Part shown: positions 46,410-55,548 of the stretch, piece by piece | Layout: every line of letters begins with the position of its first letter | How positions within the stretch are numbered: the stretch's first letter is position 1 | NCBI GenBank assembly: GCA_017642695.1 | Contig: JAEPQD010000001.1 | Location: forward strand, 922,764-986,763 | Direction: 5' to 3' | DNA from: Parvibaculum sp. | GTDB lineage: Bacteria; Pseudomonadota; Alphaproteobacteria; Parvibaculales; Parvibaculaceae | DNA: 64,000 nucleotides | Translations under genes and position numbers: made by a program | The notes under the pieces: generated by a model | Seen by the model: only the letters and a program-made list of their open reading frames with translations | Database searches by the model: none | What the model was told of the DNA's origin: nothing

Positions 46410-47149
46410 TGCCGCGTTACAAGCTCACCATCGAATATGATGGCTCTCCCTTTGTCGGCTGGCAGTCGCAGACGAACGGCCTTTCCGTCCAGCAGGTGCT
46501 GGAGGAAGGTATAAAGGGCTTCTGCGGCAAGGATGTAAAGGTGAACGGCGCGGGGCGCACCGATGCGGGTGTCCATGCGCTCGGCCAGGTCGCTCACATA
46601 GATCTCGAAACGGCCGTTGCCTGCGACACGTTGCGCGACGCGGTCAACGCGCATATGCGGCCTCATCCCGTTTCCATTCTCGGCGCGGAGGAGGTGCCCG
46701 AAGCCTTCGAGGCGCGCTTCTCCGCGATCCGCCGCCACTACATGTACCGCATCGTCAATCGCCGCGCGCCGCTAACGCTTGATCGCGGCCAGGCTTGGCT
46801 CGTCCACAAGCCGCTCGACGCGGATGCGATGCATGCCGCCGCGCAGACGCTTGTCGGCAGGCACGACTTTACGACTTTTCGTTCCGTCCAGTGCCAGGCG
46901 AAGTCACCGGTGAAGACCGTCGACGAGATCTCCGTCGCGCGCTATGCCGACGAAATCGAGGTCATCTGCCGGGCGCGAAGTTTCCTGCACAACCAGGTGC
47001 GCTCCTTCGTCGGTACACTGAAACAGGTGGGCGAAGGCAAGTGGACGCAGCGCGACGTTGGGAAGGCGCTCGCCGCGAAGGATCGCGCCGCCTGCGGCCC
47101 GGTTGCGCCGCCCGACGGGCTCTATCTCTTGCAGGTCGACTACGAGTGA
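46409..47149 (+). CDS. truA: tRNA pseudouridine(38-40) synthase
   Basis: A 246-residue TruA. It begins [19 protein letters not shown]. The catalytic Asp lies in [33 protein letters not shown] and [13 protein letters not shown] mark the C-terminus. It modifies the anticodon-stem region of many tRNAs. The TGATG overlap with fmt completes a def-fmt-truA operon. It ends 3 nt before the convergent murI stop. Confidence 0.97.
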   Translation: MPRYKLTIEYDGSPFVGWQSQTNGLSVQQVLEEGIKGFCGKDVKVNGAGRTDAGVHALGQVAHIDLETAVACDTLRDAVNAHMRPHPVSILGAEEVPEAFEARFSAIRRHYMYRIVNRRAPLTLDRGQAWLVHKPLDADAMHAAAQTLVGRHDFTTFRSVQCQAKSPVKTVDEISVARYADEIEVICRARSFLHNQVRSFVGTLKQVGEGKWTQRDVGKALAAKDRAACGPVAPPDGLYLLQVDYE

Positions 47150-47152
47150 GCG

Positions 47153-47977
47153 TCAGCCCGGCTTGATATCTACAAGCTCGACATCCTTCGCCCGGATGTC
47201 TTCGCCAAAGAAAATGCCGCCGACACGGGCAAAGCGTTCCGTGCTGTCGGTTGCGAGGAAGCGCGTTTTCCCCTTGCGCTTGCGGTTCGCTTGAAGCCCC
47301 AGTGCGGTGAGCGCCTCCGTCACGGCCTTCGCGGTCGTCGCTGCCGAGTCGACGAGCTTCACGCTCTTGCCCACCACCTTGCCGATGGTCCGTGCCAGAA
47401 CCGGGAAATGAGTGCAGCCGAGCACCAGCGTGTCCGGTGCGTTGCGTCCCTTGAAGAGTGGTGCAAGGTAGCGCTTCGCCGCCGCTTCCGCGACTTCGCC
47501 CTTGACCCAGCCCTCTTCCGCCAGCGTGACGAAGAGCCCGCAAGCTGCTTGCGTCACTTCGGCCTCCGGCATTGCCTTGCGAATCGCGCGCTCATACGCT
47601 CCGCCCTTTACCGTTGCCTCCGTCGCGATGACACCGATGCGGCCGGTCTTGGTCGCCCTCGCGCCCGCCCGCGCGCCGGGCTCGATCACGCCGATGACCG
47701 GGATGGGCGCAAGCGCGCGCATCAGCGGTTCGAGTGCAACCGAGGATGCCGTATTGCAGGCAATTACCACCATCTTCACGTCGTGGCTCAGCAGGTGCTT
47801 CGTCGCCTGCGTCGCATAGGCCGTGACCGTTTCAGGGCTCTTTGTGCCATAGGGGAGTCGCGCCGTGTCGCCGAGATAGACGAGATCTTCGTGAGGCAGC
47901 GCGGCGCGCAGAGCCTTCAGCACCGTGATGCCGCCGATGCCGCTGTCGAAAACGCCGATAGGCCTCGCATCGCTCAT
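47153..47977 (-). CDS. murI: Glutamate racemase
   Basis: A 274-residue enzyme supplying D-glutamate for peptidoglycan. It begins IGVFDSGIGGITVLKALR. The paired catalytic Cys are in IACNTASSVALEPL and LGCTHFPVLA, with GDTARLPYGTKS between. The ATG at 47977 overlaps the stop of an upstream membrane-protein gene by 4 nt, so its expression is tied to the dapD-dapE-membrane protein cluster on the minus strand. Confidence 0.96.
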   Translation of the reverse strand: MSDARPIGVFDSGIGGITVLKALRAALPHEDLVYLGDTARLPYGTKSPETVTAYATQATKHLLSHDVKMVVIACNTASSVALEPLMRALAPIPVIGVIEPGARAGARATKTGRIGVIATEATVKGGAYERAIRKAMPEAEVTQAACGLFVTLAEEGWVKGEVAEAAAKRYLAPLFKGRNAPDTLVLGCTHFPVLARTIGKVVGKSVKLVDSAATTAKAVTEALTALGLQANRKRKGKTRFLATDSTERFARVGGIFFGEDIRAKDVELVDIKPG

Positions 47978-48579
47978 CCGCTGACGCTCCCGCTCGGCAG
48001 GAAGAGATAGCCGAGCACCTGGTCGATCGAAAAGCTGAGCGCTGCGGCGAAGAGAACGATGGCAATCGCCGCACCCTGTTCCGCGCCGAGCACGGTTCGC
48101 GCGATCCGCCAGTGATAAACGAAAAGAATGACGAGAGCCGGTAGCGTCAGTAAGAGAGCAGGCGTTTCTGGATAGAGCCCAAGCGAATAGGGAATGAGCG
48201 GCAGGGCGAAGGCGGCACTGGTGAAAAGCGTTCCCCAGTTGAAAGTGATGAGATAGGCGTTGTAGGCATGGCCAAGCTTGAGGCCCTGCGCAATCCGCAT
48301 CATCGCCAGCAGGAAAACCACCCAGTAGATCACGGTGCCGAGCATCTCCGCCGTAACGAAGGGCCCGAATGGCAGATCGACGGGAAACCCTTCGGTGTTG
48401 CGAGCGATCCGCCAGGCGGCCGTCGAAGAGAAGAAAAGAACGGGAAGCGATAACAGCAAAGCCGTGAAGCTCCGTGCTGCGCTTGCCGTCGACAGGTCGA
48501 AGCATTCCCGCGCGCGCTCGTCCCCGGTGAGGATGCGCCACGCGCCGACCATCGCATTGCTGAGTTCAGCGCCGTTCAA
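47974..48579 (-). CDS. Polytopic membrane protein between dapE and murI, function unknown
   Basis: A 201-residue protein. The hydrophilic N-terminus (about 35 residues, [19 protein letters not shown]) is followed by about four or five TM segments: [72 protein letters not shown] and [23 protein letters not shown]. The layout resembles Yip1-type small membrane proteins, but I cannot confirm membership. It overlaps dapE and murI by 4 nt each, so it is tightly embedded among cell-wall precursor genes. Confidence 0.78.
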   Translation of the reverse strand: MNGAELSNAMVGAWRILTGDERARECFDLSTASAARSFTALLLSLPVLFFSSTAAWRIARNTEGFPVDLPFGPFVTAEMLGTVIYWVVFLLAMMRIAQGLKLGHAYNAYLITFNWGTLFTSAAFALPLIPYSLGLYPETPALLLTLPALVILFVYHWRIARTVLGAEQGAAIAIVLFAAALSFSIDQVLGYLFLPSGSVSG

Positions 48580-49751
48580 GATGCCCGTCCGGCAAAATAG
48601 CCGCGCAAGATCGCTTCGTAGACATCGGCGAGCCGGCTTATCTCGTCAACTCCGGCATTCTCGTCCACCTTGTGCATGGTCGCGTTCGGCAGGCCGAATT
48701 CGACCACGGGCGCATAGGCGCGGATGAAACGTGCATCCGATGTGCCGCCGCTCGTCGAAAGTTCGGGTGTGATCCCTGTCACCTGCTCGACCGCTTCCGC
48801 GATCAGCGCCGAAAAGGGTCCGGCTTCGGTGATGAAGGCCTCGCCTGAAATGCTCGTCTTGAAGGTATAGCTGCCGCCCATCTCCGCCGTCACTTCGTCG
48901 AGCACATTCCGCATCCACCTGTCGAGCGAGGCGCCTGTGTGCCGGTCGTTGAAGCGGATGTTGACGGTCGCGCGCGCCGCGCCCGGAATGACATTCGTCG
49001 CCGTGTTGCCGATATCGACGGTTGTGACTTCGAGGTTCGAGGGCTGGAAATAGTCCGTACCCTCGTCGAGCACATGAGTATCGAGCCGCCTTAGCATTTC
49101 TAGAAGCCGCGGTATCGGGTTGTCGGCGAGATGTGGATAGGCGACATGGCCCTGCGTGCCTGTGACGGTCAGCCAGCCGTTGATGCTGCCGCGTCGGCCA
49201 ACCTTCACCATGTCACCGAGCCTCTCGACGCAAGTCGGCTCGCCGACGAGGCAATGATCGATGGTTTCGCCGCGTGCCGCGAGCGCTTCGAGCATCTTCT
49301 TCGTTCCGTTGATGCCGGGACCTTCCTCGTCGCCCGTGATGAGGAGGCTGATCGAGCCCTGGAAACCGTCACTGACCAGTCGCTCCGCCGCCGCCGCGAA
49401 GCTTGCCACCGCGCTTTTCATGTCTGCGGCGCCCCGGCCGTAAAGCCGTCCGTCCTTTATGTCCGCCGCGAAGGGGTCGCATGTCCATGCGTTGGCGTCA
49501 CCTACCGGCACCACGTCCGTATGCCCCGCGAAGCAGAAATGAGGGCCGCCGCTGCCATATCGTGCATAGAGATTGTCGACGTCCGGCGTTCCTTCCGCCG
49601 AAAAGCGCATTCTCTCGCAGGTGAAGCCAAGCGGTCCGAGCCACCTCTCGAGCACGCCCAGCGCGCCCCCGTCCTCCGGCGTGACGCTCGGACAGCGGAT
49701 CAGTTCGACGGCAATGTCGAGCGGGTCATAGGGCTTCTGGGGCGCGGTCAT
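48576..49751 (-). CDS. dapE: Succinyl-diaminopimelate desuccinylase
   Basis: A 391-residue M20 family metallohydrolase of the succinylase branch of DAP/lysine biosynthesis. Motifs are [27 protein letters not shown] (metal His and Asp), [12 protein letters not shown], and [17 protein letters not shown] (catalytic Glu). The dimerisation domain spans about 180-295, with [14 protein letters not shown] afterwards. The ATG at 49751 ([25 protein letters not shown]) is used. dapD lies 72 bp upstream. Confidence 0.96.
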   Translation of the reverse strand: MTAPQKPYDPLDIAVELIRCPSVTPEDGGALGVLERWLGPLGFTCERMRFSAEGTPDVDNLYARYGSGGPHFCFAGHTDVVPVGDANAWTCDPFAADIKDGRLYGRGAADMKSAVASFAAAAERLVSDGFQGSISLLITGDEEGPGINGTKKMLEALAARGETIDHCLVGEPTCVERLGDMVKVGRRGSINGWLTVTGTQGHVAYPHLADNPIPRLLEMLRRLDTHVLDEGTDYFQPSNLEVTTVDIGNTATNVIPGAARATVNIRFNDRHTGASLDRWMRNVLDEVTAEMGGSYTFKTSISGEAFITEAGPFSALIAEAVEQVTGITPELSTSGGTSDARFIRAYAPVVEFGLPNATMHKVDENAGVDEISRLADVYEAILRGYFAGRAS

Positions 49752-49778
49752 GGGCAACTTGGTACCCCGCGCCCCAAA

Positions 49779-49816
49779 GGCCGTCAAATGGGGCCGTCAA
49801 ATGCCGGCGTCAAACG
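49779..49816. repeat. Three imperfect 12-13-bp tandem repeats upstream of dapE
   Basis: GGCCGTCAAATG, GGGCCGTCAAATG and CCGGCGTCAAACG lie head to tail in the dapD-dapE gap. It is probably a small local duplication; a regulatory role is unproven. Confidence 0.45.
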
Positions 49817-49823
49817 GGTGAGA

Positions 49824-50669
49824 TCAGGTCCTGAGCAGCTCGTTGATCGCCGTCTTGGCGCGGGTCTGCGCGTCCACGGTCTTCACGATGACGCAGCAAT
49901 AAAGCGACGGGGAGGGCGACCCGTCCGGGTTCGGCTTGCCCGGCAGCGACCCCGGCACGACCACCGAATAGGGCGGCACCTTGCCGATGTGAACCTCGCC
50001 GGTCTGCCGGTCGATGATCTTGGTGGACGCCGAAATGAAGACGCCCATCGAAAGTACTGCGCCCTCACCCACGATCACGCCTTCGACGACTTCCGAGCGC
50101 GCACCGATGAAGCAGTTGTCCTCGATGATGACCGGGTTCGCCTGCAAGGGCTCCAGCACGCCGCCGATGCCGACGCCGCCGGAGAGGTGGCAATGCTTGC
50201 CGATCTGGGCACAGGAGCCGACGGTGACCCAGGTGTCGACCATCGTCCCCTCGTCGACATAGGCGCCGAGGTTCACGAAGGAGGGCATCAGCACGACGTC
50301 CTTCGCAATATAGGCCGACCGGCGCACGATCGAGCCAGGCACCGCGCGGAACCCATGTGTATGGAATTCGGATGAGCCCCAGCCTTCGAACTTCGACGGC
50401 ACCTTGTCCCACCAGTTCGTGTCGTCGCCAGGGCCGCCCGCGATCACCGACATGTCGTTGAGGCGGAAGGAGAGGAGCACTGCCATCTTGAGCCACTGGT
50501 TCACTTCCCACTGGCCCTTGAATTTCTCGGCCACCCGCGCGCGCCCGCTGTCGAGCGCGTTCAGCGCCTCGTTCACGGCGTCACGCACCTCGCCCCTGGT
50601 CTGGGCGTTGATTTCGGCGCGGTTCTCGAAGGCCTGTTCGATGACGGGCTTCAGCTCGGCAAGGCTCAT
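49824..50669 (-). CDS. dapD: 2,3,4,5-tetrahydropyridine-2,6-dicarboxylate N-succinyltransferase
   Basis: A 281-residue trimeric acyltransferase of the succinylase DAP pathway, making the intermediate later cleaved by DapE. The N-terminal helical domain (about 1-100) precedes a left-handed beta-helix of hexapeptide repeats ([61 protein letters not shown]). It is first in the dapD-dapE-membrane protein-murI minus-strand run. Confidence 0.97.
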   Translation of the reverse strand: MSLAELKPVIEQAFENRAEINAQTRGEVRDAVNEALNALDSGRARVAEKFKGQWEVNQWLKMAVLLSFRLNDMSVIAGGPGDDTNWWDKVPSKFEGWGSSEFHTHGFRAVPGSIVRRSAYIAKDVVLMPSFVNLGAYVDEGTMVDTWVTVGSCAQIGKHCHLSGGVGIGGVLEPLQANPVIIEDNCFIGARSEVVEGVIVGEGAVLSMGVFISASTKIIDRQTGEVHIGKVPPYSVVVPGSLPGKPNPDGSPSPSLYCCVIVKTVDAQTRAKTAINELLRT

Positions 50670-50772
50670 GGGATCGGCTCTCTCGGTTGGCTAGGGCCGG
50701 GGCAAGATAGCCCCCGCCGCCCCCCTGTCAACCAAGGGCCGCAACTCTCGAGAAAGCGGGTATTTGGGTTTC

Positions 50773-52068
50773 TCAGTCCGCCGCGAGCGGGATTTCGGGG
50801 GCCTTCCCGGCAGGCTCGTCCTTCAGCACGCTTTCTCGCACCGGGCGGGGCTCGCCGAAGAGGAAGCCCTGGCCGAGTTCGACATCGTAGTCGAGCACGT
50901 CCACCACCTCGCGCTCATGCTCGACCTTGTCGACGATGAGCTGGATGCCGTTCCGCTTGAGAAGTTCTTTCAGGTCTGCGGCATGGATATCGCCCGCCGA
51001 ATAGGTGCCTTCGAGCATCGTCGCGGCCGAGACCTTGATGAAGCGGAAGTTGCGGTCGTGGAGAGAGCCTGCGTCGAAACGAAGGTCTGTCACCTGGTCC
51101 ATCGAGAAGCGGAAGCCAAGCGCAGCCAGTGCCTCGAGGCTCGCCTGTTCAACATGACCCGCACCGTTCACCGTCGCCTGGCTGAACTCGAAAATGAGGT
51201 GCTGGGCGAGATCGGTATTGTGCTGCATGTAATCGACGAATTGCGGGAAGAACTCCTCGTCGAGCAGCGAGAAGGCGGAGATGTTGCAGAACACGCCTGC
51301 CTTGCTGTTGCGCTGGGCGAGCTTGCGCACCACCTGGATGCAGCGGAAAAGCAGAATGTTGTCGACCGTCGGCATCATGCCGGCGGGTTCGGCCACGCGC
51401 ATGTAGTCGCGCGGCATGATCAGTTCGCCCTTGTCGGTGCGAAGCCGTGAAAGGCCCTCGTAGTATACCGTCTTGCGCTGCGGCAGGCTCACGACCGGCT
51501 GCAGGTAGAGGTCGACGCGGTTCGTTTCCAGCGAGTGGCGGATCGTGTCGAGCAGCTCGTCATCATCCATGTCCTCGAGACGCTTTTCGGGCTTCGGCGG
51601 CGGCACATCGGAGCTGGATACCTCTTCGGGTGCATTGCTTTTCTCGACGGGTGCGGAGGCTTCGATTTCGATCTCGGGGGCGGGCACCGTGAAGTCGCGC
51701 GTCCCGGCGAGCCGTTTCACGAGGCTTTCCACCACGCGGATTTCGGAGAAGATGCGCTCCATGCGCTCGTTCGTTTCGCGCTCGAAGCGTTCTTCGAGTT
51801 CGTCGATCTTGTCCGCCGCATCATCGAGATCGCGCGAGAGGCCTGCCGCGAGGCTCGTCAGTTCCTGAAGTTCCTTGCGCGTGGCTTTCCGTTCGACGGT
51901 GCGTGAAATGGCGGCATGCGCCTCCGCGCCCAGCATGGCGGCGATGATCCCCGTCAGCGCGGCGAGCTTCGGATCGAAATCGAAGAACAGGATTGCTCCA
52001 TAGGCGAGCCCGATGGACGGCACGATATAGAGCAGCGTTGCGGCGATTTGTTTGATCGGCGACGGCAT
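50773..52068 (-). CDS. TipF-like membrane protein with degenerate EAL domain
   Basis: A 431-residue protein. It has two N-terminal TM segments (about 8-30 and 34-50), a coiled coil (about 55-115; RKELQELTSLAAGLSRDLDDAADKIDELEERFE), an acidic/Pro linker and a C-terminal EAL-fold domain (about 175-410). EAL is YEGLSRL, but the DDFG metal-binding pair is MDQV and the KID motif is IKVS. Catalysis on c-di-GMP is therefore unlikely, though binding is possible. The architecture matches Caulobacter TipF, a polar c-di-GMP receptor for flagellar assembly. A CtrA-like site lies about 90 bp upstream. The ATG at 52068 precedes the first TM segment. Confidence 0.85.
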   Translation of the reverse strand: MPSPIKQIAATLLYIVPSIGLAYGAILFFDFDPKLAALTGIIAAMLGAEAHAAISRTVERKATRKELQELTSLAAGLSRDLDDAADKIDELEERFERETNERMERIFSEIRVVESLVKRLAGTRDFTVPAPEIEIEASAPVEKSNAPEEVSSSDVPPPKPEKRLEDMDDDELLDTIRHSLETNRVDLYLQPVVSLPQRKTVYYEGLSRLRTDKGELIMPRDYMRVAEPAGMMPTVDNILLFRCIQVVRKLAQRNSKAGVFCNISAFSLLDEEFFPQFVDYMQHNTDLAQHLIFEFSQATVNGAGHVEQASLEALAALGFRFSMDQVTDLRFDAGSLHDRNFRFIKVSAATMLEGTYSAGDIHAADLKELLKRNGIQLIVDKVEHEREVVDVLDYDVELGQGFLFGEPRPVRESVLKDEPAGKAPEIPLAAD

Positions 52069-52153
52069 GGCCGTTTGTCCCTCTTTGCGCGGCAACCCCC
52101 CAAGGCCCCGCACGGATGGCGTTCATTCCTTCTTCACCCTAAGTGGCGAGCCC

Positions 52154-52168
52154 TTGAAAAACCGTTAA
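52154..52168. promoter_or_regulatory. Near-consensus CtrA-like box upstream of the TipF-like gene
   Basis: TTGA-N7-TTAA, followed by C, matches the CtrA box in 7 of 8 positions and lies in the 114-bp gap upstream of the minus-strand TipF-like gene. It is suggestive because of the gene it precedes, but single boxes of this quality can occur by chance. Confidence 0.35.
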
Positions 52169-52182
52169 CTATGAGCGGTGCT

Positions 52183-53562
52183 TCACACGCTCAACCGCGC
52201 CTGACGGGCGAGGCTGCCCCAATGCGCCGCCATGAAGGGGGAGGGCCGGAAAGCAGGGTTTTCGGGGATTTTGAGCACCTTTTCGGTCCAGCGTGCTTCC
52301 GCCTCGTCGGCCTCGTGCCAGAGCGTGGCGGTGAGAGAGCTGGCCTCTTCGGCGCTGCCGCCCCGGGCGAGGAAGCTCTCCACCCGCTCGACGAAGGAGG
52401 CCTCCAGCCGGTCGCGCTCGGCCGCATAGGCGGCCATGCGCTCGGGGTAGTTCCTGAGCACCGCCCGATGCAGCCGCTCGTGCCGCCACCAGCGGGTGCG
52501 GGCGTCATATATGTCGCCGGGCGCGGGCCCGAAATCGGGGAGCTTGACCCCCTCGAAGCCCGGCCCGAAGAAGACGGGTTTGAAGATGCCGGTGTCGGGC
52601 GCCGCCGTTGCCGTCAGCCAGTGGACGGCCCTTTTTGAACCGTCATGACCATTCCCCACTTCCGCCACCCATGAGCCGGTCGTCTGGCCGAAGCGGCGCA
52701 CGGGCCCATAGGTCGCATGCGCCGAGACAGCACCGCCGAGAATGCCGTCGGGGCGCCAGTCTCGTCGCCGCGTGGCCTGCGCCCCGTGGTCCCGGAGGAA
52801 GCGCATCATCTCGGGCGTCTTGAGGCCGCTGCCGCGTCCCGTGAGCAGTTCCGTCGTCCGGCACCAGCGCTGGTGCCCGCTCGCGAGGTTCGAGCGCTTC
52901 CGGTTCGCGAAGGCACCCGCAAAGTCGAAGGGCGTGTCCTGTGCCGTCAGTCCGTGCTCGAGGGCAAGCGCCTCCGCACCCTGGCTCGTCCGCTCGAAGC
53001 CGCGCCCGATCGTGTAGCTGTTGGAGATGCTGCGACGGTCCGCGACGCGCTCCACCGCCCATTCCCGGCCGACCGTCTCCAGCACGAAGGCGTCCGTTGC
53101 GTCGGCGATGATGAAGGAGTTGTGATACTCGAACCGCCCCTTATGGGCGCAGTTGCCGCCCTGGCCGTGCTCGCCGAGGAGCCGGGTGATGGTGTTGAGC
53201 GCCTCTTCCGCGCTCGCGCCCCGTTCGAGTCCGAGGCGGAGCAGGTCCATGCCGATGAGCGACGGGGTTACTCCCGGCGCGATCTTCGCATGCACCGCCT
53301 CGTTGCCGATGACGACGCCATGCTCGTTCGCGCCCATCTCCGCGCCCCACATCCAGAAGGGGCGCGACAGCAGCACGGCATGCGTCTCGTGGGCCTGGTC
53401 GATCTCGATATAGGTGCAGCGGAGCCGCGCACCCTTCTCGTGGCTCAGGGCGGGCACGAAGAGCGGATATTGTGCCTCGTTCGCCTCCCGGTCGGAATTC
53501 TTGGCGAACAGCATCGCCCCGCTCGCTGTCGTCCCGCCCTTCGCCACCAGCGTATCGCACAT
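52183..53562 (-). CDS. Secernin-like C69 family peptidase
   Basis: A 459-residue Ntn-hydrolase-fold protein of the C69 dipeptidase/secernin type. The N-terminus MCDTLVAKG puts the nucleophile Cys at position 2, exposed after Met removal. Further features are FAKNSDREANEAQ, GANEHGVVIGNEAVH, LLRLGLERGASAEEALNTI and YTIGRGF. No signal peptide is seen, so it is cytosolic. Physiological substrates of bacterial secernins are unclear. It is divergent from the glutathione peroxidase gene with only 70 bp between starts. Confidence 0.9.
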   Translation of the reverse strand: MCDTLVAKGGTTASGAMLFAKNSDREANEAQYPLFVPALSHEKGARLRCTYIEIDQAHETHAVLLSRPFWMWGAEMGANEHGVVIGNEAVHAKIAPGVTPSLIGMDLLRLGLERGASAEEALNTITRLLGEHGQGGNCAHKGRFEYHNSFIIADATDAFVLETVGREWAVERVADRRSISNSYTIGRGFERTSQGAEALALEHGLTAQDTPFDFAGAFANRKRSNLASGHQRWCRTTELLTGRGSGLKTPEMMRFLRDHGAQATRRRDWRPDGILGGAVSAHATYGPVRRFGQTTGSWVAEVGNGHDGSKRAVHWLTATAAPDTGIFKPVFFGPGFEGVKLPDFGPAPGDIYDARTRWWRHERLHRAVLRNYPERMAAYAAERDRLEASFVERVESFLARGGSAEEASSLTATLWHEADEAEARWTEKVLKIPENPAFRPSPFMAAHWGSLARQARLSV

Positions 53563-53593
53563 CGCGCTCGTCCCTCGCCGTCTTGTGTGTCCA

Positions 53594-53602
53594 TGCTATA
53601 CT
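53594..53602 (+). promoter_or_regulatory. Putative extended -10 promoter of the glutathione peroxidase operon
   Basis: TGCTATACT fits an extended -10 element about 30 nt upstream of the ATG at 53633. No good -35 is present. A strong SD (GAGGAGG, 53621-53627) follows. Confidence 0.4.
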
Positions 53603-53632
53603 GCGCGCCGCAGCATAGGCGAGGAGGCCAAA

Positions 53633-54121
53633 ATGCCGGAAGCCGTGTCGGCCTTTGAATTTGAATTCCGCACTCTTACGGGCGAGGCGCTGCCGCTTTC
53701 GCGCTTCGAGGGCAAGCCCGTCCTCATCGTCAACACGGCGAGCCAATGCGGCTTCACACCCCAGTACCGCGAGCTCCAGGGCCTGTGGGAGCGTTACCGC
53801 TCGCGCGGCCTTGCGGTGGTCGGCGTGCCGTCCAACGATTTCGGCGCGCAGGAGCCGGGCACGGAGGAGGAGATCGCGAGCTTCTGCGAGGTGAACTACT
53901 CGGTCACCTTCCCGATGACCGCCAAGCAGCAGGTCGTGGGCGCGGAAGCGCATCCCTTCTATCTCTGGGTGACCGAAGTCGCGGGCGAGGACGCGCGGCC
54001 CCGCTGGAATTTCCACAAATATCTGATCGGCCCATCCGGCGAACTCGTGAACATCTATCCGAGCAAGGTGAGCCCGCTAGACAGGGTGCTTGTCGACGAA
54101 ATCGAGAAGTTGCTGGGATGA
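53633..54121 (+). CDS. Glutathione peroxidase family protein
   Basis: A 162-residue thioredoxin-fold peroxidase. The active Cys lies in NTASQCGFTPQY, and the conserved Trp in PRWNFHKYLI. At the position of the catalytic Gln (usually CNQFG) the sequence is SNDFG, that is Asp, before AQEPG. It has no Sec codon. It probably reduces peroxides with thioredoxin or glutathione in the cytosol. It is coupled by a 4-nt overlap (ATGA) to a DinB-type gene. Confidence 0.92.
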   Translation: MPEAVSAFEFEFRTLTGEALPLSRFEGKPVLIVNTASQCGFTPQYRELQGLWERYRSRGLAVVGVPSNDFGAQEPGTEEEIASFCEVNYSVTFPMTAKQQVVGAEAHPFYLWVTEVAGEDARPRWNFHKYLIGPSGELVNIYPSKVSPLDRVLVDEIEKLLG

Positions 54122-54618
54122 GCGGCTACGGGCCCATCGGGGCCGAGCTTTCGCGCTACAACCAGTGGCAGAACGAAAAGCTCTTCGGCGTGCTCGCGTC
54201 GCTGCCGCCGGAAGAACTCACGCGCGATCGCGGCATGTTCTTCGGCGACATCCTTGCGACCCTTGACCACATCCTCATGGTCGACACCTATATCTTCGGC
54301 TACATCAACGGCATCGCGCCGCCGCCCTTCGATCCGAACGCCCGCATCGAGACGGAATTTGAGAACCTTCGCGCCGCCCGCGTCGGTCTCGATGCGCGTC
54401 TCCGCCTCTCTTGCGAAACCGCGGAGACGGACTGGTTTGACGAGGAGATCGTGATGCCGTCCGGCCGCCGCCTGCCGCGCAGCTTCTGGTGGTCGCAGCT
54501 TTTCAATCACGGCACGCATCACCGCTCGCAGGTGACGTCGGAATTGACCCATATGGGCGTCGACTACGGCAACACCGACATGCCCTACAATCCGCTCACG
54601 GGTTTTCCTGCTCCCTGA
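54118..54618 (+). CDS. DinB-family four-helix protein
   Basis: A 166-residue DinB/YfiT-like protein. Putative metal-binding His residues are in ILATLDHILMVD and FNHGTHHRSQ, the classical two-site pattern of the family. The N-terminal AELSRYNQWQNEKLFGVL helix is typical. Such proteins may be thiol-dependent transferases (bacillithiol or mycothiol in Gram-positives). The substrate here is unknown. It is coupled to the glutathione peroxidase, hinting at a thiol or detoxification context. A terminator follows directly. Confidence 0.9.
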   Translation: MSGYGPIGAELSRYNQWQNEKLFGVLASLPPEELTRDRGMFFGDILATLDHILMVDTYIFGYINGIAPPPFDPNARIETEFENLRAARVGLDARLRLSCETAETDWFDEEIVMPSGRRLPRSFWWSQLFNHGTHHRSQVTSELTHMGVDYGNTDMPYNPLTGFPAP

Positions 54619-54623
54619 ATGCG

Positions 54624-54653
54624 AAAAGGCCCGGTGTCTCCACCGGGCCTTCC
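54624..54653 (+). terminator. Bidirectional terminator after the DinB gene
   Basis: 11-bp stem AAGGCCCGGTG / CACCGGGCCTT with loop TCTC, shared by the convergent OmpA-type lipoprotein gene ending at 54674. Confidence 0.82.
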
Positions 54654-54673
54654 GTATCGGGATGAAATCCGGG

Positions 54674-55348
54674 TCAGCTCGTCGTGAGCGGACGCAGGCG
54701 GATTTCCACGCGGCGATTCTGCTCGCGTCCGGCCGCCGTATCGTTCGTCGCAATCGGCTGGCTCTCACCCGCGCCGCGGATGTGGAAGCGGATCGATTCG
54801 AGGCCCTGGCCGATCAGATAGGACGCCACGCTCTGCGCGCGCTTCTGCGAGAGTTCGAGATTGTATTGATCCGAACCCGTCGAATCCGTGTGACCGGTCA
54901 CGTCGATCAGCGTCTGGTTGTATTCCTTCAGCACGATCGCGACCGAGTTCAGCACGTCGTAGAACTGTGCGTTGATGTCGGAGGAGTCCGTCGCGAAGGT
55001 GACGTTGCCCGGCATGTTCAGGATGATGTCGTTGCCGACGCGCGTCACGCTGACGCCCGAGGCGCGCAGCCGCTTCGTCAGTTCGGCTTCCTGCTTGTCC
55101 ATGTAATAGCCGACGCCGCCGCCCGCGAGAGCGCCGATGCCCGCGCCGATCATGGCGCGCTGGCGCCGGTCGGTCGAGTCGCCGCCGCCGATGAGTGCGC
55201 CGCCAAGCGCACCGAGAACGGCGCCGCCAAGGGCGCCGTATGTCGCCTTGCTCGTTTTCTGCTCGCCGGTATAGGGATCCTGCGTCTGGCATGCGGCAAG
55301 CCCGAAGCTCGCGCATATCGCCAGAACCGCAAATTTCTTCATCAGCAT
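54674..55348 (-). CDS. OmpA-family outer-membrane lipoprotein
   Basis: A 224-residue lipoprotein: short signal ending in lipobox LAAC (Cys about 20). A Gly-rich zipper-like segment (about 40-90; ALGGAVLGALGGALIGGG and GIGALAGGGVGYYMDKQ) is followed by a C-terminal OmpA domain (about 110-220) with TGHTDSTGSDQYNLELSQKRAQSVA and NRRVEI, which binds peptidoglycan. The start at 55348 has the SD GGAG at 6-nt spacing. An in-frame ATG at 55342 is also possible. It links outer membrane to cell wall in the YiaD/Pal-like manner. Confidence 0.9.
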   Translation of the reverse strand: MLMKKFAVLAICASFGLAACQTQDPYTGEQKTSKATYGALGGAVLGALGGALIGGGDSTDRRQRAMIGAGIGALAGGGVGYYMDKQEAELTKRLRASGVSVTRVGNDIILNMPGNVTFATDSSDINAQFYDVLNSVAIVLKEYNQTLIDVTGHTDSTGSDQYNLELSQKRAQSVASYLIGQGLESIRFHIRGAGESQPIATNDTAAGREQNRRVEIRLRPLTTS

Positions 55349-55548
55349 TTTTCGCTCCGATTGATGTTGCCCAAGGTTGGAAACGCAGGAAGGGCCGAGA
55401 GAGTTCCCGTCTGTGGATTCCAAACTTGATGGTGTATGAAGACCCCATACCCCGTTGGTCCCGCAAAGCCTAGCAAAGGCTGGGTCCCGCGAGAACAGAT
55501 TTGAAGGCCGAAAAACCGGCAATTCGGCAGAACTGAGGGAGAAGCGTC

